Source: Garcia nutans
Lineage: Eukaryota > Streptophyta > Magnoliopsida > Malpighiales > Euphorbiaceae
Assembly (NCBI GenBank): GCA_947685225.1
Contig: CANTUV010000035.1
Location: 4,409,501-4,473,500, forward strand
Direction: 5' to 3'
Length of the DNA: 64,000 nt
Shown: positions 11,800 through 22,898 of the stretch, piece after piece
How positions within the stretch are numbered: the first letter of the stretch is position 1
Layout of the letters: each line of letters begins with the position of its first letter
Translations under genes and position numbers: made by a program
The notes under the pieces: model-generated
What the model saw: the letters and a program-made list of their open reading frames with translations, nothing else
The model's database searches: none
What the model was told of the DNA's origin: nothing

Positions 11800-13050
11800 A
11801 GTAGCAGTTAACATATTTGGAGTCCAATTTTACCCTTGTTAGGCCTATAAGGCCTAGCCTCAGCTGGATATCCCTAAGTATGAAAGTACTTAGACTACTT
11901 TGATTGGTAATTAATTAGAAAGATAGACTGCTATATTTAATGCTTTTTCTTAGAAAAGACTCTGATAAGGATGAATGACTAATCATACTCCTCATTAAAT
12001 CCAAAAGAGTCTTGTAATGTCTCTCAGCATCACCATTCATACTGGTTATACCAATCATTATGTACTGATGGACTATACCACATTTATGTAGTAAAATAAC
12101 AATTGGTCCAGAACGCTGCGCACCTGAGCTATTAAATCTGCCACAGTACTCACAACCACAGTCAGATGTAATAGATTTAATCTTCTTTCTGAGTTGATTT
12201 TCAACTTCAGCCTTATAAGATTAAAATAAAGCGTCCACAGACTTAGATTTTTCATGAATGAGATATAGGTACCCTTAACGTGAGTAATCATCTTATGAAT
12301 GATATGAATTATCTTTGGTCATTCATGATGCTATAGAGAATAAACCACAGATATCCATATATATCAACTCTAAGATGACTGAAGACTTAATAGCACATAA
12401 TCTCTATGTTTGATCTATTTTAACTTAGTATACTTAACACAGAAATCCAAATCTGTGTAATCAAATATATCTAGGATACTATCTGACACAAGATGTTCTA
12501 TTCTAGATTTGGATGTGTAATCCAAACATCTGTGTCAAAGTTCAGCTGAGTTATCCATATCCAGCTTTTCCTTTGATATCTCTAGTACTCACATGCAGAG
12601 TTTCATTATAAGAAGCATTGACATTTAACGTATATAGATTATCATAAACATTTAAGAAACTAGTATTACAAATATTTGAATCTATAGATAAAGTAAATTA
12701 TCTGTTTCTAAATGAACAGGTAAAAAACAAATTTATCCAAATAAGAAACATAGACCAAATTCTATCTAAAAGATAGTATAACAAAAGTATCTATAAGATT
12801 CAAATAATATCCAGTTTTTAAACACAATCTAAAATATTTTTATGTCTCTACTTCTACCAGTTTGCCATTTACTATATAGACGTATCTTTCACCGTCAATT
12901 GGTTTTCAGTAGTTCAAGTAACTCTACAATGAAACATTTATATGAATAGTAGCACTGTAATCCATTCAATAAGTGTTTCTAGATACTAAAGTTGAATTAA
13001 CCTCATAATAAACCAAACAAGGTACTACCCTTCTTTATACATCGTGTGGT
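11800..13050 (-). pseudogene. copia protease and integrase remnant
   Basis: On the minus strand, fragments match copia protease and the linker that follows (a TGYYLNL-like and a NLVYVSYLDKF-like text around 12650-12830). Further on are the zinc-binding end of integrase (about 12460-12560) and the integrase core at about 12100-12330, with a DDYSR-like block followed by YISFMKNLSLW and a SDRGGEYYG-like site now altered. Stops interrupt all frames. Confidence 0.75.
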
Positions 13051-13059
13051 GTAATTGGG

Positions 13060-13570
13060 ACAGTCCTTCTATTAGCAGTCTTATTCTTCTTTTCACCTTT
13101 GTCCTTATCTGCTGAAGCAACCAAACGAGCATTCTCCCCTTTATTAGCCATCAACTAGATAGATTAAAAGGTCATCTGGTAAAATCAAATCCAGAGCCTT
13201 TAGCCTATTGGCTATTTAGGACATGCTCAGAAACCATTGCCAGTATACCTAACGAAAATTAGATTGCTGAAAATGTCCCCACTTCGACTTCATCACACTT
13301 GACATAGTCACTTTCCAGTTGGGCAAGGTAGTTCATAGCATTATAGCTTTAGCAGAGTGGCTCCTCAAACATTTCTGGGATTCTTTGATGCATGATCACT
13401 GGACCCAAGCAAGATAAAAAATCTCCCACTTCTCATACTGAACCCTCTGAGCATCTTTGCTCTCTTCAGTAGGAGAAATATGTTCATCATTCCTAAATGC
13501 TAAGTCCAAATACATGCATCCCAGATAAATCAACATGTTTGAATTTCTAAATTTAAGTTTAACCTCTAAA
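13060..13570 (-). pseudogene. copia gag remnant
   Basis: Minus-strand translation gives LDLAFRNDEHISPTEESKDA followed by YEKWE at about 13410-13540, the familiar copia Gag start region (..DLALR..E..P..ES....Q...YEKWE). A later RLKALDLILPDDLLIYLV block lies near 13160-13220 and a lysine-rich tail near 13100. Stops and shifts separate them. Confidence 0.8.
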
Positions 13571-14832
13571 GAAAATGTACACTAGGAGTTTATATAGCAT
13601 ATTAGCTAAATTCAGAGAAAAACAAAGAAAAATAAAAAATTGTACGCTCACGATCCACAAATTATAAACTTGATTTTGAGTTTAAATAATGGAAACAAGA
13701 TACCAGGCACAACGTTAATATTCTCATCTTTGGACATAAAATATTAACTGTAATTGGTATCTCACGCAACAATCAAAATATTGACAATTAGTCCCGTCAG
13801 ATAATAACCTTCCTTTGGGCCGATATATTATCCACATGGATAAAACCAAATAATTGTCACATATTTATTGCAACACGTGTATTCAAAACTCAGCCAGATA
13901 GCAGTCTTCCTTTGGGCCGGTATACTACCCGCAACGAATTTTAATACACCTGTCTAATATCCCAAATAAATAAATTAAAACAATAGAGGCCACTTTGGTG
14001 ACTTATTGCTTCAATTAATTTATTATTAAAAATATTAGACACAATCAGGACTAAAATACCAAAATTTAAACTCAATAAAATTCTCAAATTATAATAAATT
14101 GATTGCAATATTTATACTAATTAAATTTAAACTCAATCAAATATTGCAATAAAAATAAACTTTAATTAATTAATTAAAATAAAAATAAAATATTTGGGCC
14201 AATTGTTTTAAATTGGATCAATTGTTTCCCCTATTGACAAAGACAATTCAATTCATCCAATATATTAGTTTGTTACTTTATTGAATCAATCAAACAAATA
14301 CGAATTTGGCGAATCAAATAGCAAGAGTAATTTTAATTCAAAGGAATAAAACGTCTTTCATTCAATTAAACAAAACATTTTAAAAAATATTGTAAAGAAA
14401 AATTGAGCATCCAAACAAAGAAAAAAATGAAGCACAATGCCTCACAATTGCTCGGTTCAAAACCTCAATACTCTTGGCTATAAAAGAAATCGATTGTTCA
14501 TGTTGCTAGGAATCTCAAAAGCACAAAAAAATAGAAAAATATTCCTTTTTTTTTAATTATTTCAAAAATTAAATTAAAAAAAATTTGATTTCAGAAAAAA
14601 ATACAGAAAAACCAAAGTCTGATTAATTCCAAAATATTCCAAATTTTTTTATTTTAAATTAATTAAACTGATTAATTAACCAAAAAACAAATCAAACCAA
14701 AATTGATTACCAATTTACTAAATTCGATTCCAAATTAATTCTAGAAAATTACAATCACCGAATTAATTTTCTAGAATCAATACAATAATCAATACTGCAA
14801 TTTAATCGGAAAATCTAGCAACCTAGCATAGG
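13571..14832 (-). other. copia 5' untranslated leader
   Basis: Sequence between the primer-binding site and the gag remnant. It is A/T-rich, with a poly-A/T tract near 14400-14660 and two related blocks at about 13797-13826 and 13893-13930 (CC(C/A)(G)TCAGATAnnA..CTTCCTTTGGGCCG(A/G)TATA). No open frame. Confidence 0.55.
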
Positions 14833-14844
14833 GCTCTGATACCA
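14833..14844 (-). other. Primer-binding site (initiator tRNA-Met)
   Basis: On the minus strand TGGTATCAGAGC lies two bases inside the 5' LTR. It is complementary to the 3' end of plant initiator tRNA-Met, the usual primer of plant copia elements, and it fixes the element's direction. Confidence 0.93.
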
Positions 14845-14846
14845 AT

Positions 14847-15327
14847 TGAAAGGAGAAAAAAATTAATTCTCCTAAAAACTAAAATATGCGTAGATCACTA
14901 GATTATTCAAATTAAATTGCAAAAGGCAAAATTGCGTACCTGACATCATCGTATGTTGAAGCTGAAGACGATTTTGGAGTTTGTCGCCTTCCAGAAGATA
15001 CACACTTTAAGTTTAGCGGAAGCACTACTGAAGGAACGTAATGTTCTCTCAAAATTGTTATGTTCCCCCGGATACCACGACCTCTTATTTATAACTGAAT
15101 AAATTTCTATTTTGGTCCTTCAACAAAATAGAAACACTTAATGGTCTCTACAATTATAATCCTATTACGAGTAGGACACCTCAATAATCAACAATCCTTA
15201 TTTGATCATAACTTTAATTTGACTATTTTAATTTGACTGCAATACATATTTAATATTTAAATATATTTAACCCACACTTATGATTAATTAGAGGATTAAT
15301 TTTAACAATTTAAAATTAATTCTAACA
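14847..15327 (-). repeat. 5' LTR of the copia element
   Basis: 481 bp, TG..CA ends, 98% identical to 9065-9545. Seven of the nine differences are transitions. Confidence 0.95.
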
Positions 15328-15332
15328 TATAC
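15328..15332. repeat. Target-site duplication, right copy
   Basis: TATAC directly after the right LTR, identical to 9060-9064. Confidence 0.9.
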
Positions 15333-15599
15333 TTCTTCTCCTCTTTTTTTTTTCTTTCATTAGATTTGAATAGATTGAAATCTCTTAATCAAAATACAAT
15401 TTTAATATCATTAAAAATAACTATACCATAAACCACCATAACATATATTGCTACTGCTTAGATTTAGAATTTAAATTTTAGATGACCTCCTCCACTCACG
15501 TATAATTAATAAAAATATAATTAATAAAAAAAATAACTGTACTATAGATATTCCTCGAAACCTGAAAAATTATGGAGTGAAAAAAAAATCTTCCAGGGC

Positions 15600-16280
15600 A
15601 GTGGAAATTTGTAAAATGGTGAAGTCAATAGACTTGATTGTTGGCCTTGCTTGAAGCAAACAGTTTTCTTCTTTTTTTCTGTCCAAGAAAAGTGATTCAT
15701 GTCTCCCTTCCTCTTCATGGGCAACTCTGCAACTACAGCACCAGAATTTTAACTACCCGTGAGAAAATGACTTAGTCAACAGTTATAATTTATTACATAA
15801 TTAAGTACTATATAATTTATTAAATGTATTGTTCTTATAAGTTACTACAACCCATTAATTTTTTTTTTCAATTTATTTTATATGGGGAGACGAGATTAGA
15901 CAGCATTAAGCTAACAGGGTAGATTAAGAACAATACATTTTGCTTAATCTTTTCGTACATTTTCTGCATAATTGAGCTTTAGTAAAACGGAAAAAACCAG
16001 GGCCACAATAAAGGATTGATGGTTTTTGTATTGTGCTTGGTGGGGTATTTATTATTTATTCATATTCTACTTTTGTCTTAGGGAACTTTCATTATTCATT
16101 AATGGGCCTCACCTCTCAAATGCCAGCTTTATCATAGATTTTTTTTAATTATTATTATTACTATCATTTTTTAACAATATCACGTAACATTTAAAAAAGG
16201 CAAATTGAATCTCTTCAAAAAGCTCCTCCAAGCTTTAATCTCACGTGCTTTGCCACTGCTAATTAGGCTTGTGAAGTGTT
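15600..16280. repeat. Local duplication, right copy
   Basis: Counterpart of the blocks at 6780-6910 and 8140-8490 (see that entry). The two blocks are separated by only about 150 bp here. The copia element lies between the two copies. A short minus open frame at 15542-15724 has no motif and is not called as a gene. Confidence 0.45.
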
Positions 16281-16840
16281 ATAAAAAATAAAAGATTTAG
16301 ATTTGAAGTTCAAGTTGATATAATTGTTTTTGTAAAAATCTTAGCACATTAACTTTTAGTTAGAAAATGTAAATGAGATAATGTTATTCAAGATTAACAA
16401 GATGTTGATATTCAATTCGATATTAATTCTATAGTGCTTGAATTTGAATAGATTAAATGATAAAATATTGAGTCAAACTGAATTTAAGTAACAGTTCAAA
16501 AAAAAAAAGAATTTAAGTATCACGATAATGCTTTTGGTCCCACTTTTAACTAGAAACTCTTTAAAATATAGTCCCCGCAAGATCAAACACTCCCCAATTT
16601 CTTGAGACAGCATGTGAGCGCCATGACTGTGTTATGTGTTGTTAAAGAATCTTATTTTTTAAATGCTTCCAAGCAACAAAAGTCCAATTCCAACACAGAC
16701 TAAGAAAACATTTTGCGATCCCAACTGCCACAACCATGGATATTCTTTCAAATCTTAGCAAAACAAAAAACATGACAATACCACATTCATTTGATAACCT
16801 CATTAAATTCCAATCCATATTACATACAATGAGTTTGGAT

Positions 16841-18151
16841 CTACACTTGTCCTTTTCTAAGTCCAATAAATCTGGCAGGACTGAACCTAGAAATATCAAC
16901 AATACTAGATTTTCCATCTATAACAAGCTCAGCCATTGCAGCCCCAGTCCCAGGACCATTTAGAATACCCCAACAGTTATGTCCAGTGGCCACATAACAG
17001 CGCTGCACTCCTGGGATCTCCCCCATTACAGGGATACCATCATCAGTACACGGCAAAAAACATGCTTGCTCTGTTTTCAATTGTGCCTTCCCTTCTGCTA
17101 AATGGCTTGAAACAGTACTAGCCACCCTCTTTAGCATCCGTATTGAATTGGGATCGCCGACTATTTCCTCTGGATCCTCTGGCACCTCCGCCACCGATGA
17201 CATTCCACACAAATACACCTCCCCTGATAATCCAATTAACCCACCAAAATTAGGCCTTAATAATAGTTAAACCTCATTTTCTCCTTTACAAACTTTCAAA
17301 ATGCACTTCACTTAAGCTGCTGTAAATGAATCAAGTAAACTATAATGCTTTTTACATTGGCTAAGCAGAATATTCAACAAACCTGTGGGTCGTGAATAGA
17401 CTTCTGGGTCAAATGGGCTTCCCTCCCTCAGCTGGATAGTAACTTAGAAATAGAGCATGAGGCGTGATAGCAGCCTCTTCTTTGGGCTCCAAAATTATAC
17501 TGTGAGCCTTTAGCCCATAAACTCTAAACAACGGTCTCAATATATCAAATTTCCCGGACCACGGCCCAAGCGTCAAAATCACTGCATCCGAGTTAATAAC
17601 TCGTCCTCCCTCCAGCCAGACCGACTCAACTCGCCCACCTTCCACCGCCACTCTCTCCACTTTTCCTACCACTAACTCAACACCGTAAGTCTCCATCGCC
17701 TTCGATAGAAGAGTCCGAGTAAACAACTGCGGATGCACTTGGGCTGTAGTTTCCGTTGATCCTATTGTTTTTGGGCCTCGGGCTGGCCCATCAACCCAGG
17801 AAGGGAGATTTTTAACTCCGGAGGAGGATGGTGACGGCTTTTTTGTAATTTCCGATTCTGCTACGGTGATACTGAGGGTAGTGACAGGAGGGTAGCCGTA
17901 GGATTCAGCGCCGTTGAGTTCTTCGGCAAGTGATCTGTGAGATTGAAGCTGGCCCGAGCGAGAGATGCGAGAGGCCCGCTATCACACCAGTCTAGCGCAA
18001 GGAATCCGCCAGCCTTCCCAGAGGCGGCGCATGCCGCTGACGATTTTTCCACTAGCGTGACGGCGGCTCCCTTTTTGGCTAAGAAGTAAGCTGTGCAAAC
18101 GCCGATGACGCCGCCACCGCACACCACCGCACGCTTTTTCTGCTGGTTCAT
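16841..18151 (-). pseudogene. FAD-dependent oxidoreductase (TDA3-like), frameshifted
   Basis: The product would be a DAO-fold flavoprotein of the family annotated in plants as putative oxidoreductase TDA3; its substrate in plants is not established to my knowledge. From the ATG at 18149-18151 the frame gives an FAD-binding Rossmann start with CGGGVIG at residues 11-17 and an acidic end of strand 2 (TLVEK). Exon 1 is 18151-17383, with donor GT at 17382-17381. The acceptor AG at 17225-17224 opens exon 2 (17223-16841), which carries the conserved CYVATGHNCWGILNGPGTG block and ends RFIGLRKGQV. Two 1-bp changes break exon 1. A base is missing near 17940, where family-like LAEELNGAESYGY continues in another frame. 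An extra T near 17418 creates a TGA just before DPEVY. Both splice sites and the remaining codons are well preserved, so inactivation is recent, or the indels are sequencing errors. An in-frame start further upstream cannot be excluded. Confidence 0.85.
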
Positions 18152-20270
18152 TGGCGGCGATGGAGATGAGGAGCACCGTGTCGAAGAAACGTTGTGGATT
18201 GTACTAGAGTTCCGATTCTGTCGGCGGAGTGGACAGAGAGTGGTGGTGGCATGGTAAGGTTACCGCCTAATCTCTCATGTTTTGGTACACTTTGTGTAGA
18301 AACATCTTCTGCAGACAACACGTGTATTATAATCAAGATGTTTCTTCACCCTGTTGAGTTGAGCCTCTAGTGCTCTGCCCAGTTTAGATAATTTTGGGCC
18401 TAAGCCTACTAGTTTCCTTGGGCTTCGGTTCGAAATTAAAAAAAGTTGTTTAGTACTCTATTCTTGTCTTCTTGTTGAAAAAGAAGGCAGTTTTGTTCAA
18501 GTTAAGACCATTCTGCCAAACCTGAGACCCAATTTGGCTCCAACATGGGCTGGCAAAGTGATTTATATTTTAAAATTTTAAGATTTTGCTTAAAAATATT
18601 AATATATATATATATATTTTAAACATTAATTTTTCAATTTTTAATTTAAAAAATAATTATTTTCAGAAATATAAATATAATATATAAATATATCAAAGGT
18701 ATACAAATAATATAATTTCAATTAAATTTAACAAAATTGAATATTTTTAAACATTTAATATAAATTTAAAAAAAATGAATATTTTAATTTTTTTTAAAAA
18801 TTATAAAGTATTTAAAAAAAAAAAAGTTGAAAGAGTGATACAATTTTTTCAATGTTTTAACAATACTACTAGTGTTATTATGCACTCAATAGTACACCTA
18901 AATAATTAAGAATTTGACTTTTAATGACATATTTACGTTTTATACGAATACGACCCCATATTATTCTCTTTTTTTTTTCTTAAATTAATATTAAATGTAA
19001 TGCATTTTTTTTGTTGGTTTTCCACCTCTATTAAGTATTCCAAAATTTCATAACTGTGGTTCAAAAATTTCATTTCAAAAAAAAAAAAGAAGTATTCAAA
19101 AATTTCTAATGAAAGTCTAAAGCCAGAGTAAGAAGATAATGTAAAAAAAAATATTAAAAAGGCACCAATTTGTAAATCTGGGCAAAATTAAATATATTGT
19201 TAAATTACAAATCACACCCTTTCTTACTAAAGATATCAAATATTAAATTTTAATATCTTTCAACAAATTGATGAAAATCACATTGTAAAAAATATATAAA
19301 GAAATTGAATAAAAAATTTTACATTCCACACCTAAAGGCTAGAAGAAAAAGAAAATTAAAATATATAAAAAAAACTAAATTAAAATACCCTCACATCACT
19401 ATAATTATGATATATTGTATTCATATAATAATCAAAATCCTGTAGACTAATTATTCCAGATATCTTATGAAATGAGTATAAAATGGTAAAGGGTATTTTG
19501 AGATAGGAAAGAAAAACATAAAAATGAGAAAAACAAGGAGATAAAGAAAAATCAGTTAATAGATAGCAAATTGTTGAGGCATGTTTTAATATTGTCATGC
19601 AAATAAATGTTCACATGAAACCCAAAATTAGAGATCCTCACTCTTATTCATACAATTAATTTTATGATAAAATATTATTAAAATTCTCTTTGATGTCATA
19701 ATCACTTTAAATTATCTAAAATCGTGTCAATTTCACAAAGTGGGATATGATCTGTCTACAAAATTAAAATGATCTCATGACATTATACCTTTTGATTATT
19801 TTTTTTTTCAAAATTTTATTTTAATGAAGATTTGGTTACTAAGTTGAAAGGCAATTAGGCAATTTCTTTGTGTATATTATGGTAGGAGTGAGACATAATA
19901 AGGGTATTTGTTTAGTAATGTTATTGTCTTTATTTGTTAGGACCCTTTCCTTTACTCGCACTAAGGGGACAACAATTCCTTAAAACCAATTACTTCTTAC
20001 CATTCAAGTATAAATAATTAGATAAAAATAATTGCCCTTTTGTCACTAATTTTTGCTTTTTTATTAGTTAGTGCTACACAATTCATCTCTATATCATGCC
20101 TAGCAATTCAAGAACATCATAGCTACACCATTTAGCTTTTGTCATTATTATCTAATCTAACTTTTTATTTGTTTCACTTGCTCATTTTCTAGATGATGAT
20201 TTGATTATAGATAATTTTTTGTAATTAATTTAATATATTAGAAATATAAGTATTTGTAGAGATTTTTATC
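18152..20270. other. Upstream flank and AT-rich intergenic DNA
   Basis: The first 200 bp hold the oxidoreductase 5' flank, with moderate GC. From about 18570 the sequence is A/T-rich with homopolymers and no supported gene. The block around 19660-19720 (GATGTCATAATCACTTTAAAT) resembles 21630-21680, hinting at another old local duplication. Confidence 0.45.
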
Positions 20271-20275
20271 TTATA

Positions 20276-20657
20276 ATGCGTTTGTTTGTACTATAATTTT
20301 AAAAATTTTGACTTTATAATTTTCTTTGGCTAATAATATCATATTTATTTATAAATAATTTATGTAAAATAAAATTTTAAACCTATTAAATTTTATTAAT
20401 TAATTGATAAAAATATTTTATATATAAAATATAGAAAAAAATAATTTATTAAAAAAGAAAATTAAAAGATTCTATCTCAAAAGACATTCGTATCCATGTT
20501 TGAAGGTATAGTAAAATAAGAAAGAGATATTATAAGAGTAGTTTGGGTATTACTTAAATTTTTTTAATAAAATTGAGCTGTCACTAAATAAATTAATATT
20601 TTTTATATTTAATTTTTTTAATATTTTGTTGTATATTCTTAATATAATAATATAATT
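20276..20657. repeat. Dispersed MITE-like repeat R2, copy 1 (partial)
   Basis: Aligns by eye with 26711-27090. It starts TGCGTTTGTTTGTA and shares an AATATTATATTTATTTATAAATA-like block, a TAAAATAAGAAAGA block and TAAAATTGAG(C/T)TG(T/C)(A/C)ACTAAATAAATTAATATT in the same order. The right terminus present in copy 2 is missing here. Confidence 0.55.
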
Positions 20658-20689
20658 AATGACAAAGTAAACTCCAAAGACTTCTAGTT

Positions 20690-21060
20690 TGAATTTGAAT
20701 TCTGCTTCAATCGGCACTCCTACTTGCAAGATAAGAGAAATGATCGAATTTTGATGGAAAGACTATGATGTTTAAGTTAGTGATCGGTTTATTTTATAAG
20801 TAAGCAAGCTAAGAAAGTTGAAAAAAAAATTATTTACCAATATTGATTCATTTCTATTTATAGTTGAGATGTAAGAGACAAAATAAAAAATATGTTAGCA
20901 AATCTTCACGGTGTATCAATGTCAGAGATTTGTCTTTCCTATACTCAAGAGCTTAATGAAATTATAAAGTTCAGAACTGGGATCCATCCCTCTACGAGAC
21001 CTTGATCTTAGTGTTGAGGGAATACGAGGCTCGTTCTATGAACCGATAAATAAAGGATAG
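20690..21060. repeat. Dispersed repeat R1, copy 2 (no MITE)
   Basis: Counterpart of 3290-4020. At the position where copy 1 carries the 348-bp MITE, this copy reads GTTGAAAAAAAAATTATTT without interruption (about 20818-20836), so it represents the empty site. Confidence 0.6.
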
Positions 21061-21214
21061 TACTAATAATATTTTTCAGTAAATTATAATTTTAATAATA
21101 TACATATATAAAATACATTTTAAATAATATATCAAACGCGTTATTATTTTAATTATTTACTATTATTAATCTTCAATATCAAAGATAGGGAGTATTATTT
21201 TTTTTATCCATCAT

Positions 21215-21340
21215 TCTCTCTAAGCAGTAGCGTACTCGTTAGATAGAGCTGCTCGTTCTTCGTCAGGACTGAAAGGATGGGAGCTTGAATCATCGCTTCT
21301 TTTTTTTTTTTTATGGATACTCAAGGATTTAATTTATAAA
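21215..21340 (+). repeat. tRNA-derived SINE-like fragment
   Basis: A short higher-GC stretch contains TAGCGTACTCGTT at about 21228-21240, similar to a pol III A box, and AGCTTGAATCA at about 21282-21292, similar to a B box. Their spacing of about 50 bp is as in tRNA genes. The tRNA cloverleaf is not recoverable. It is followed by a T-run and AT-rich sequence. A SINE head or a decayed tRNA pseudogene fits best. Confidence 0.35.
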
Positions 21341-22808
21341 AAAAATTCTTTTCGACAAAAAAATATTAGCAAAACTCCAGCATAATAAAATTGTAATATC
21401 ATCTTATGATTTTTAGACGAAGAAAATTAAAAATCCTTTCACAAAAATATTGTGCCTATGAGTTTTATGTTGGACCGCTTCAACAATTATTACTGTTACA
21501 ATTCAACCATAATATTTAGCTCAACTATTAGCCAAAAAACCACAGTACTGGGCAAAAACCAACCTTCAACCATAATTCAAAGTGATAAGACATAAAAAAA
21601 AAACATTATAAAATTATTTATTTTTCATCATAGTTAAGAGCTCCTTGGTGTCATAATCACTTTTAATTATGCATGAACATTTCGTCGTATCTTAATTACC
21701 TATTAATATTAGCTGAAAATTATCAAAATCATTAATAGATTATGTATTTTTCATGAAAATTCTTAACAAGGGAATAGAAAAAGAAATTAAGAATGGCCAA
21801 TTGATTTCTTCTTCTCTTGATTTGTTTCTAATATTAGTAAAGACCAAATTGTTGGTTGTATTAAGAAAAACAACGGCCACCAAAAAGAGTAATTAAATTT
21901 TGTACTTAAATTTTCTAATTTTATTTTAGAATATAAAAAAACAGGGAAAAATCAACTAAAACAGTGCAAATTGCAAGAATCCAAATTCCACTTCTCTTTG
22001 TTTAACTTGTGCAATTCGCATACTATAATACTATATATATAGTTATTGATTAGTTATTAAGAGTCAACTGTGGTCAATTTCAGTGGCTTTCAATCCACTT
22101 TCTTATGGCAGTTCAATAGCATATTCATTTTATTCACGAAATGTAAATTTATTTTTATATAATTAAAAAAAATACATTTTTATAGTTAATAATTTCTTAA
22201 AAATTTATTTTCCACGTATATATGGTTAAACACAAATATAATATTTCCTAACCTTTGTTTTAAAAAATAGTATAATAACAAAAATGGATAATTTTAATTA
22301 AAATATATATTTTTAGTATATATTCACCATTATCTTAAATAATAAATTATTTTTTTTATTTTCTGTCAATTTATTAATTAATTATTTCGTATAAATCAAT
22401 TGTATAAATAAAATAATTTCTTTTTCATTTTACATTAGACATTTTACATTTATTAAACTATTAACTTCCTTATCACACCAAGTATTATCAAATATTTAGG
22501 GACAAATAAAAATAATTAAGCATTTTAGAGTTATTTTCATTTTTTTTGTTTTGTTTTTGTTTAATAATAATAATAATAATATCAACAAAAGTGAGATTTA
22601 TTTATTTTTTTAAAAAAGAGATCCCAATAATTCAGAGGCTTTGGCGGCCAGAAAGAAACAAAATAAAAAGACCCTGCATTCTCGTTTCTCATCAAAGAAA
22701 GAGTAAAGCAAAGTCGAAGCACTAATCAAACTGAAAACAATTAATTTATATTCAAACATTTTTCTACGTTCACACTTTATAAATCCAATGAACAAACCTA
22801 CCCATCCA
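21341..22808. other. AT-rich intergenic DNA, nothing recognised
   Basis: No gene supported. The open frame at 22610-22795 (minus) has a hydrophobic C-terminal half but no recognisable domain and no surrounding gene signals. Confidence 0.45.
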
Positions 22809-22810
22809 TT

Positions 22811-22898
22811 ATTCTTTCAGATTTTTAAATCATGACTTAAGTTACGTACTGTTTTATTCTTTCAGTTTTTTAAATCATGACTTAAGTTAGGCACTGTT
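22811..22898. repeat. Tandem duplication, 45-bp unit, two copies
   Basis: Two adjacent copies beginning ATTCTTTCAG at 22811 and 22856. They contain TTTAAATCATGACTTAAGTTA in both and end in TACTGTT or CACTGTT. Only a few substitutions separate them, so the duplication is fairly recent. Confidence 0.85.

Larger units (their letters stand above)
9065..15327 (-). mobile_element. Ty1/copia LTR retrotransposon, full-length, coding-dead
   Basis: This is a 6263-bp element read on the minus strand. It has two 481-bp LTRs with TG..CA ends, a TATAC target duplication, a primer-binding site complementary to initiator tRNA-Met next to the right (5') LTR, and a purine tract next to the left (3') LTR. Remnants of gag, protease, integrase, reverse transcriptase and RNase H occur in that order. 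Integrase before reverse transcriptase defines the copia superfamily. The coding region is interrupted by many stops and frame changes, so no functional polyprotein can be made. The LTRs differ at only 9 of 481 positions (1.9%), so insertion is much younger than the coding decay suggests. Confidence 0.96.
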
